Assembly (NCBI GenBank): GCA_028286165.1
Contig: JAPYMU010000015.1
Span: 1-18,297 of the forward strand
DNA from: Spongiicolonus versatilis
GTDB lineage: Bacteria; Pseudomonadota; Gammaproteobacteria; Arenicellales; Spongiicolonaceae
Direction: 5' to 3'
Length of the DNA stretch: 18,297 bases
Below, piece after piece: positions 12,872 to 18,297 of the stretch; the first letter of the stretch is position 1; every line of letters starts with the position of its first letter. The notes beneath the pieces were generated by a model. The model had not been told where the DNA came from and did no database searches. It saw only the letters and a list, made by a program, of their open reading frames with translations. The position numbers and the translations under genes are program-made.

Positions 12872-14376
12872 GGGCGTTTTCCTGTGTTGGATGCGGAAAG
12901 AAGAGCACGGGCCAGCCGCACTGCCGGTGTGAAAAACAGGCCGCACAGCGCCAGCGCAAAAAACAGCAGCGCTATGGGCCGCTGTAAAAATCCGGTTGCC
13001 GCATGATCGAAAATAATCATGGACTGGGCAAAGGAGTTTTCCAGCAGTGTGCCGAGCACCAGCCCCATCACGATGGGCGCCGGCGAAAATCCGTGCCGCC
13101 GCAGAAAAACCCCGGCCACTCCGGCAACCATCATGATCCACACATCGGCCATGGAATGCCGCAGGCCGTAGGCGCCAATCAGGCACAGCACAAAAACCGA
13201 AGGCCACAGAAACTGCCTCGGAATTAAGGAGACGCGGGAGAATCCTTTGGCGCCAACCAGGCCGAGCGCAAGAAAAGTGACGTTGGCCAGCAGCATTGCG
13301 GCAAAGATGGCGTAAAGCAGCGCCGGCTGCTCTTCGAACAGGTAGGGGCCGGGGCGCAATCCGTGCATCTGCAGGCCGCCAAGAATTACCGCCGCCGTTG
13401 CCGAGCCGGGAATGCCAAGCGCCAGCGTGGGCACCATGGCGCCGCCGGTGGCGGCGTTGTTGGCCGCTTCCGGGCCGGCCACGCCCTCAATTTCGCCTTT
13501 GCCGAAGTTTTGCTTGTTGGACGACCATCTTTTGGCTTCGTTGTAGCCAATCATCGCCGCCACGGTGCCTCCCTCGGCCGGCAAAATGCCAACAAATGTG
13601 CCGATGCCGGAGGAGCGCAAAATGGTGGCCCACACCCGGCGGAAATCTTCACGGGACGGCAGCCGCATTGCCGACAAGCGGATGCGCTCGTAATTCGGCC
13701 TGTGTTTGCCCGCTTGCTCATACAATTCGGTCATGGCGAACAAGCCGATAAGGACGGGAATGAAATGGACTCCCTCATACAAGTGCGGGCTGCCGAAAGT
13801 AAACCGTTCCACGCCGGTGGTGAGGTCCACGCCAATGGTGGATATCAGTACGCCCAGCGCGCCGCCGATTAAATTCTTCACCGCCATCTCGCCGCTGATG
13901 GATGCCAGCATGGACAGCCCGAACACCGCCAGCGCAAAGTATTCAGGCGGCCCGAAAGCATATGCGATTTTGGCCAGCGCCGGCGCCGCCAGAATTAAAG
14001 TAATCAAACTGAAAATGCCGCCCAGCGAACTGGCCACCGCGGCCATGCCCAGGGCCCTTCCCGCCTCGCCGTTCTTCGCCATGGGATAGCCGTCAAAAGC
14101 GGTGGCCGCCGCCGGCGGCGCGCCCGGTGCATTAATTAAAATCGCCGTGATGGAGCCGCCGAAAGTCCCCGCGCAATACAGGGCCGACAAGACCGCAATG
14201 GCTTCAATGGGCTGCAAATAAATGGTGAACGGCAGCAGCAATGCGGTCGCCATGCTGGAGCTCAGCCCGGGCAGGGCGCCGACCAGGATTCCGGTCAAGG
14301 TGCCGGCCAGGACAAGCGCCAGAAATTGCACATCCTGGAACGACGCCCAAACTGCGGCCGCCCCGGTCAACGCCAC
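12868..14376 (-). CDS. Tripartite tricarboxylate transporter large membrane subunit, TctA family
   Basis: This is the large permease subunit of a TTT-family secondary transporter, which uses a periplasmic binding protein and an ion gradient rather than ATP. The product is about 502 residues, the usual size, with many hydrophobic segments. Family blocks appear in both halves: GTLTGILVGALPG (25-37) with GGSITAILINAPGAPPAAAT (73-92), then FGKGEIEGVAGPEAANNAATGG (291-312, written here as FGKGEIEGVAG and PEAANNAATGG) and ALGIPGSATAAV (319-330). In the second half the usual LPGAG-like motif reads LPAEGG. The start is uncertain: GTG 14376, or TTG 14370 which overlaps the tctB stop and has GGGGTG upstream. 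It lies between tctB and the MmgE/PrpD gene, overlapping both. Confidence 0.92.
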   Translation of the reverse strand: MALTGAAAVWASFQDVQFLALVLAGTLTGILVGALPGLSSSMATALLLPFTIYLQPIEAIAVLSALYCAGTFGGSITAILINAPGAPPAAATAFDGYPMAKNGEAGRALGMAAVASSLGGIFSLITLILAAPALAKIAYAFGPPEYFALAVFGLSMLASISGEMAVKNLIGGALGVLISTIGVDLTTGVERFTFGSPHLYEGVHFIPVLIGLFAMTELYEQAGKHRPNYERIRLSAMRLPSREDFRRVWATILRSSGIGTFVGILPAEGGTVAAMIGYNEAKRWSSNKQNFGKGEIEGVAGPEAANNAATGGAMVPTLALGIPGSATAAVILGGLQMHGLRPGPYLFEEQPALLYAIFAAMLLANVTFLALGLVGAKGFSRVSLIPRQFLWPSVFVLCLIGAYGLRHSMADVWIMMVAGVAGVFLRRHGFSPAPIVMGLVLGTLLENSFAQSMIIFDHAATGFLQRPIALLFFALALCGLFFTPAVRLARALLSASNTGKRP

Positions 14377-14861
14377 ACCCCGTCGGGAAACCGCAATCCC
14401 AGAAACAAGGCGAACACCACATATGCCGCCGCCGGGTAAAGCAGCGCATACAGCACCAGGATTGTCAGGCGCCGCTCCCCCCACAATGCGCACAGCGCGC
14501 CACAGCAGGCAACCAGTGTCACCACCCCGGTCATGGCAAACAGCGCACAGCCAATCCATGCGGCGGCCGCCACCAGCAGAATCCGCCGGGCGCGCAGCAC
14601 GGGCGCTGCCGCAATCCCGCGGCCCTGCCACATCATCACCACCGACAGCCCGGCAATGATGAACAGCAGCAGGCGCGGAAAAAGTTCCGGCGGCACATTC
14701 TGCGACAGCGCCGCCGGCACGCTGTCAAAGCGGGTGCTCAGCCAGTAGAGCAACGCGCACAACGCCAGCAAAACCCCGCCCTCGGCAGCCGCGCCGCTGA
14801 GGCGGCGATTGCGGGCCGCGCCGGCGGGTGGGGGACTGTCGGGTGAAGCCGGCGTTTGCAT
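14367..14861 (-). CDS. Tripartite tricarboxylate transporter small membrane subunit, TctB family
   Basis: The 164-residue product is the small membrane subunit that pairs with TctA. After a proline-rich, probably cytoplasmic N-terminus, hydrophobic segments lie at about residues 28-42, 62-78, 94-112, 114-128 and 131-157. The PELFPRLL segment (58-65) just before the second one is typical of TctB proteins. It starts at ATG 14861, 2 nt after the tctC stop, with no clear Shine-Dalgarno sequence, so coupling to tctC is likely. Sequence conservation in this family is low; the call rests on size, topology and position between tctC and tctA. Confidence 0.85.
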   Translation of the reverse strand: MQTPASPDSPPPAGAARNRRLSGAAAEGGVLLALCALLYWLSTRFDSVPAALSQNVPPELFPRLLLFIIAGLSVVMMWQGRGIAAAPVLRARRILLVAAAAWIGCALFAMTGVVTLVACCGALCALWGERRLTILVLYALLYPAAAYVVFALFLGLRFPDGVWR

Positions 14862-14863
14862 GT

Positions 14864-15856
14864 TTATTGTTTGACCATGCCCAGATCGAGGAGCGCGCGG
14901 CGGGCATCGGCGTACATCCGCCGGATTTGCCGGTCCCAAACCTCCGCCCCGGCAATGCTGTCCGCATCCAGCCCATTGCCGGTGAGGTAGCCCTGGTAGG
15001 TCTTGTGCTTCATCGCTTTGAGCATGGCCGCCTCCAGAATTTGCACCCGCTCCTGCGGCACGCCCTTCAGCACCACGATGCCGCGCACGGTGGAAAAGAA
15101 GGCGTTCACCCCCTTTTCACCGGCGCTGGGCGTGTCCGGCAGGGAACTGATGCGCTTCTCGGTCAGCGACACTAACGCGCGAAAGTCGCCGCGCTCCAAC
15201 TGGTCTTTGGCCTCGGTGACATTCAGCCCGGCCGCCTGAATATTGCCGCCCATCAGGTTGGTGACAATTTCGCCGCCGCCTTCAAAGGGCACCACGGCGA
15301 TTCGCGTGTCGGCCTCTTTGCCGAAAGTCGCCGCCGCCACGTGGTCCACGCCGCCGATTTGGGTGGTGCCCCATTTAACCGGCGTTTTCCTGCCGGCTTT
15401 CACCAAATCCTCCATGGTGCGCAAGGGGCTGTCGCCCCGCACCATCACCACGATCGGGTCATCGGTGGAGCGCACCACGCCCTTGATGTCGTCTATGCCC
15501 AGCGGCGCACGGCCCTGGGCCATGGTGAACAAGTGGGTCGGCGTGATGGCCATGACCGTGTGCCCGTCGGCCGGCCGGTTCTTGACATAACTCATGGCCA
15601 CCCGTCCGCCGCCGCCGGTCTTGGGATTGACCACGGCATCCGCTTTGAGGTTACGGCGCGTCCGAATGAGCAGCATGCGGGCGGTGGTGTCGGTGCCGCC
15701 GCCGAGGCCGGCATGGGTGACGACCTCAATTGGCCCGGAGGGAAAGTCGGCCGCGCCCGGCCGCCCGCCCGGCCACGCAAGCATGGCGGTCATGCCGGCG
15801 CCGGCAATCAAAAAATCGCGGCGGCCTGCATCAATGGATTTTGCTGTTCTTTTCAT
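14864..15856 (-). CDS. Tripartite tricarboxylate transporter substrate-binding protein, TctC/Bug family, with Tat-like signal
   Basis: A 330-residue periplasmic binding protein that would capture the substrate for the TctAB permease. The N-terminus holds a twin-arginine motif (AGRRDFL, Arg12-Arg13) followed by a short hydrophobic stretch (IAGAGMTAMLAW), so Tat export is likely. The mature part carries Bug-family features: PSGPIEVVTHAGLGGGTDTTAR near the start, VNPKTGGGG, and KWGTTQIGGVDHVAA in the middle. The start is ATG 15856 with GGGAGGAG seven bases upstream, the strongest ribosome-binding site in this operon, as fits a binding protein needed in excess. It lies 40 nt after gntR. The ligand is unknown; Bug proteins bind varied carboxylates and amides. 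Confidence 0.92.
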   Translation of the reverse strand: MKRTAKSIDAGRRDFLIAGAGMTAMLAWPGGRPGAADFPSGPIEVVTHAGLGGGTDTTARMLLIRTRRNLKADAVVNPKTGGGGRVAMSYVKNRPADGHTVMAITPTHLFTMAQGRAPLGIDDIKGVVRSTDDPIVVMVRGDSPLRTMEDLVKAGRKTPVKWGTTQIGGVDHVAAATFGKEADTRIAVVPFEGGGEIVTNLMGGNIQAAGLNVTEAKDQLERGDFRALVSLTEKRISSLPDTPSAGEKGVNAFFSTVRGIVVLKGVPQERVQILEAAMLKAMKHKTYQGYLTGNGLDADSIAGAEVWDRQIRRMYADARRALLDLGMVKQ

Positions 15857-15896
15857 TGTGGTTCTCCTCCCGTTTGCTGGGTGAAAATGGTTTGTG

Positions 15897-16619
15897 TCAA
15901 GCCGCACCCGGGCGCGGCTTCTTTTCTTTGTGCCCTGCGGGTGACTGGACAACCGCAAGCATGCGTTCTTTGCCGTTCCGGATATGGCCCGCCATGGCGG
16001 CGGCGGCGGCGGTGGCGTCCCTTTTTTCCAGCGCGCGGAAAACAATCTTGTGCTCCCGGTTGGAGGCCGTCATGCCGACCCCTTGCATAAGGCCGCGGGT
16101 GCGAAACAAATGCAGGTCGCGGACGCAATCGCGGTGAATGCGCAACAGCCGCCGGTTGCCGGCGCCGGCGGCAATGGCTTCGTGAAATTCCAGATTGAGC
16201 GGATAGTAGGAATCCAGGTCGTGCCGCCGGGCCGCTTTTTCCATCTTGTCCAGCAGCCGCCGGCAGCGGGACAATTGCGCCGTGGTGTGCCGCTCGGCAA
16301 AATGGCCTGCGGCCGCGGATTCCAGCGCCATGCGCAGTTCATAAATTTCCAGCGCATCCACCGTCTGCACACGGCAGACAAAAAATCCCCGGTTGGGGAC
16401 AAAATTCAGCAATCCCTGCGACACCAGCGCGCGGCAGGCCTCGCGCACCGGGCCCCGGCTCACGCCGAGGGCCTGCGCGGTTTTCTGCTCGTTGATGCGA
16501 TCACCTACGTCAATGTCGCCGGCCAAAATCCGATGCTCCAGTTCGCCCTTCACTACTTCGGGCAGCGAACTGTTTTTGAGCAATTCCAGGACACTGGCTG
16601 AGGTTGGTTCTTGCACCAT
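15897..16619 (-). CDS. GntR family transcriptional regulator, FCD subfamily
   Basis: A 240-residue regulator with an N-terminal winged helix-turn-helix at about residues 21-80 (recognition region ALGVSRGPVREACRAL, 50-65) and a C-terminal all-helical FCD effector domain (about 88-225). Candidate metal/ligand residues His146 (NLEFHEAI), His190 (REHKIVF) and His212 (MAGHIRNG) fit the FCD pattern, although Asn142 stands where Asp is common. It heads the tct operon, 40 nt before tctC, and so most likely controls it in response to the imported acid. I place the start at ATG 16619. There is no Shine-Dalgarno sequence, and the predicted transcription start lies only a few bases upstream, so the message may be nearly leaderless. 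An upstream TTG would place codons inside the operator. Confidence 0.92.
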   Translation of the reverse strand: MVQEPTSASVLELLKNSSLPEVVKGELEHRILAGDIDVGDRINEQKTAQALGVSRGPVREACRALVSQGLLNFVPNRGFFVCRVQTVDALEIYELRMALESAAAGHFAERHTTAQLSRCRRLLDKMEKAARRHDLDSYYPLNLEFHEAIAAGAGNRRLLRIHRDCVRDLHLFRTRGLMQGVGMTASNREHKIVFRALEKRDATAAAAAMAGHIRNGKERMLAVVQSPAGHKEKKPRPGAA

Positions 16620-16627
16620 GGGCCGGG

Positions 16628-16655
16628 ATGTTAATGCGAAAATGTAAATTGTCAA
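16628..16655 (-). promoter_or_regulatory. Predicted promoter of gntR and the tct operon
   Basis: On the minus strand, TTGACA (16650-16655) is followed after 16 bp by TAACAT (16628-16633), which keeps the most important first, second and last -10 bases. Transcription would start near 16621, about 2-3 bases before the gntR ATG. The -35 lies inside the palindrome at 16646-16661, so a bound regulator would block polymerase. Confidence 0.6.
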
Positions 16656-16661
16656 CAATTT
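16646..16661. promoter_or_regulatory. 16-bp palindromic operator, GntR type
   Basis: AAATTGTCAACAATTT is a perfect inverted repeat with half-site AAATTGT and a 2-bp centre. FCD-type GntR regulators typically bind TTGT-NN-ACAA-like sites, which this matches. It overlaps the -35 hexamer in front of gntR, implying autorepression and control of tctCBA, the MmgE/PrpD gene and the SDR gene. I see no second copy upstream of tctC. Confidence 0.75.
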
Positions 16662-16683
16662 TTTCAGGCCAAAAAAGGCACGG

Positions 16684-18297
16684 TCACCGGGCGCAGTCCT
16701 GATTTTCGCTCCGGCAGGAATCCCGCTCTTCCGCGCCGCCGCCGAAAACCGCCATCAACTCCTCCTCCCGCGCCCGGGCTTTTTCTATTGCGGCGGATTT
16801 GATGTGGCCGAAGCCGCGGATGGATTCGGGGATGCGGGCGATTTCGGCGGCGAGGGCGAGGTTTTGCCGAGTGAGGCCGCTGGTGAGGGCGGCGACGGTG
16901 GTTTCGTAATCGCGCACCAGTTGCCGTTCACGGCGGCGTTCATGGCGGTGGCCGAAAGGGTCCAGCGGCGTCCCGCGCAGAAATTTAAACGGCGCCAGGC
17001 AGCGAAACACGGTGAGCATCCAGCCGCCGAATTCTTTTTTGCGCATGTGTCCGGTTTCCACGTCGCGCCGGCCAAAGGGCGGCGCCAGGTGAAAGCGAAT
17101 TTTAAATCCGCCGCTGAATTCTTTGCGCAGCCGGCGGAGGAATTCACCGTCACTGTACAACCGCGCCACTTCGTACTCATCCTTGTACGCCAGCAACTTG
17201 AAATAATTTTCCGCCACCGCCCGCGCCAGGCCGCCCTCACCCTCACCGCCGGCCACCGCCGCCTCGGCCGCCGCCACGGTGTCCACTGTCACCCGGTAGC
17301 GCGCGGCCAGGGCGGCGTTCTGGTAGCCGCGCAGATATTTTTCGCGGCGCGCCACCGCCTCAGTCAAACTTGCGGACAAATGTTCGGCGCAATCACCGCC
17401 GCCGCCGCCCTCACCGCCGGCGCAGTCCGCCACCCGCTCAGGAAAAACCGCCGCCCGCCGGCCCCAGGTCAGCGCGGCGCGGTTCATTTCCACCGCCTGG
17501 CCGTTCAGTTCAATGGCGCGCTCCAGTGACTCGGGGCTGAGCGGCAGCCAGCCGGCCTGGCATGCGTAGCCGATCATGAACATGTTGGCGGCGATGGAGT
17601 CGCCGAGCAATGCGTACGCCAGTCTTGTTGCGTTCACTTGCAAGGTGCACTCACTGCCGGCCAGTTTGCGGATGCTGTCCACCATTTCCCGCGCCGGGAA
17701 AACCATGTCCGGGTTGCGGGTGAACTCGCCGGTGAACATTGCGAAGTCATTGAGCAGCGCATGGGTGCGGCCGCGGCCGATTTTGGCAAGCACACCGTCA
17801 CTCGCCGCCGCCACCAGGTCAAAACCGAGCAGCAGGTCGGCGCCGCCATCCGGCACGTGCGTGGCGCCGTCCACCGTGCCACCGCCGCCGACCACCACGT
17901 GGCTCAGCACCGCGCCGCCCTTTTGCGCCAGGCCCATCATGTCCAGCACCGAACAGCCGCGCCCCATCAGGTGCGCCGCCATGCCGAGCAGCGCGCCGCT
18001 GGTGACCACGCCGGTACCGCCGACCCCGGCCAGCACGATGCGCCAGCCGCCGCCCGCATCCGGCATTTTCGGAGTCGGAAGTACCGGCCATGATTCTGCA
18101 TCCGCCGTTTGCACCCCGCCGCGCAGCACTCCGCCGGTGACGGTGACGAAACTGGGGCAGAAGCCCTGGGCGCACGAGTAGTCCTTGTTGCACGCCGACT
18201 GGTCGATGCGGCGTTTGCGGCCGAACTCGGTTTCCACCGGCACGATGGCGACGCAGTTGGACTGCACGCCGCAGTCGCCGCAGCCTTCGCACACCGC
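16684..18297 (-). CDS. Indolepyruvate ferredoxin oxidoreductase, fused type (5' part outside window)
   Basis: The last 537 residues of a fused alpha/beta enzyme that oxidatively decarboxylates aryl (indole- or phenyl-) pyruvates to acyl-CoA with ferredoxin as acceptor. The frame runs off the window; the GTG at 18294 is an internal valine, not a start. Iron-sulfur cysteines open the fragment (CEGCGDCGVQSNC, partial residues 3-15), followed by CNKDYSCAQGFCPSF (36-50). A 2-oxoacid oxidoreductase gamma-type domain begins at about residue 85 (WRIVLAGVGGTGVVTSGALLG). The rest is the C-terminal region typical of the fused form, with FRCLAPFKFLRGTPLDPFGH. Gly/Glu-rich runs interrupt it. The TPP-binding part lies upstream, out of view. 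The gene ends 64 nt before gntR, and no terminator is evident between them. Confidence 0.92.
   Translation of the reverse strand, partial: AVCEGCGDCGVQSNCVAIVPVETEFGRKRRIDQSACNKDYSCAQGFCPSFVTVTGGVLRGGVQTADAESWPVLPTPKMPDAGGGWRIVLAGVGGTGVVTSGALLGMAAHLMGRGCSVLDMMGLAQKGGAVLSHVVVGGGGTVDGATHVPDGGADLLLGFDLVAAASDGVLAKIGRGRTHALLNDFAMFTGEFTRNPDMVFPAREMVDSIRKLAGSECTLQVNATRLAYALLGDSIAANMFMIGYACQAGWLPLSPESLERAIELNGQAVEMNRAALTWGRRAAVFPERVADCAGGEGGGGGDCAEHLSASLTEAVARREKYLRGYQNAALAARYRVTVDTVAAAEAAVAGGEGEGGLARAVAENYFKLLAYKDEYEVARLYSDGEFLRRLRKEFSGGFKIRFHLAPPFGRRDVETGHMRKKEFGGWMLTVFRCLAPFKFLRGTPLDPFGHRHERRRERQLVRDYETTVAALTSGLTRQNLALAAEIARIPESIRGFGHIKSAAIEKARAREEELMAVFGGGAEERDSCRSENQDCAR
17231..17253 (-). repeat. 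CCCTCA/CCG simple-sequence run inside the oxidoreductase gene
   Basis: The plus strand reads CCGCCCTCACCCTCACCGCC and encodes the run AGGEGEGG in the protein. It is a short in-frame low-complexity linker, similar in composition to the repeat in the tRNA-Thr/tuf leader (CACCCTC core). It sits between two better-ordered helical segments. Confidence 0.6.
17394..17420 (-). repeat. CCG-repeat expansion inside the oxidoreductase gene
   Basis: A run of CCG triplets flanked by two CACCG elements encodes GGEGGGGG, bracketed by two cysteines (ADCAGGEGG to GGDCAEH). The frame is preserved. It looks like slippage-driven expansion in a surface loop. Confidence 0.65.

Noticed and set aside
12872..13207. 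N-terminal extension of the MmgE/PrpD protein
   Set aside because: It overlaps the C-terminal coding region of tctA; ATG 12871 with AGGA and an ATGA overlap is a far better start.
15860..15900. TTGACA overlapping the gntR stop as a separate tctC promoter
   Set aside because: No acceptable -10 hexamer occurs at 15-19 bp spacing; the match is probably chance.
18292..18294. Start codon for the oxidoreductase at the GTG near the window end
   Set aside because: The codon is the valine of the conserved AVCEGCGDC motif, which lies in the middle of the fused enzyme; the gene continues past the window.

Overview
The window is a GC-rich stretch of a proteobacterial chromosome in which every recognised gene lies on the minus strand, so transcription runs from high to low coordinates. 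RpoB resembles betaproteobacterial RpoB: the region after the FTHKS segment has a long coiled insertion and a DRMKKILLGRVAEGGP-like stretch that is shorter in Escherichia coli. A three-helix SecE and a tRNA-Trp between tuf and secE also fit beta/gammaproteobacteria. I cannot name a genus.

Region 1 (about 10620 to 1) is the translation/transcription block: promoter, tRNA-Thr(GGT), tuf, tRNA-Trp(CCA), secE, nusG, rplK, rplA, rplJ, rplL, rpoB, and rpoC, which runs off the window. One strong sigma70-type promoter is visible upstream of tRNA-Thr, with an A/T-rich upstream element and a GC-rich discriminator. I see no convincing internal terminator. Gaps are short (a 4-nt overlap for rplK/rplA, 6 nt for rplA/rplJ); the largest is 139 nt between rplL and rpoB. 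Four genes (tuf, secE, nusG, rplA) start with GTG behind good Shine-Dalgarno sequences.

Region 2 (about 16660 to 10671) is an accessory catabolic operon: a GntR/FCD regulator, tctC-tctB-tctA (a tripartite tricarboxylate transporter), an MmgE/PrpD-family enzyme and an SDR-fold protein. Genes from tctC onward overlap or lie within 2 nt. A perfect 16-bp palindrome of GntR type overlaps the -35 of the promoter in front of gntR. The inferred job is regulated uptake of a carboxylate followed by a dehydratase- or decarboxylase-like step. The SDR lacks the usual catalytic Ser and Tyr, so the last step is unclear. This operon is the best candidate for something undescribed.

Region 3 (18297 to 16684) is the C-terminal half of a fused indolepyruvate:ferredoxin oxidoreductase whose 5' part lies outside the window.

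A recurrent oddity is simple-sequence expansion: a 21-bp minisatellite forms the C-terminal tail of ribosomal protein L10, an exact 12-bp tandem duplication sits in the tRNA-Thr/tuf leader, and Gly/Glu-rich runs occur in the oxidoreductase. I saw no CRISPR array, insertion sequence, prophage or riboswitch. No gene-free stretch exceeds 300 bases.
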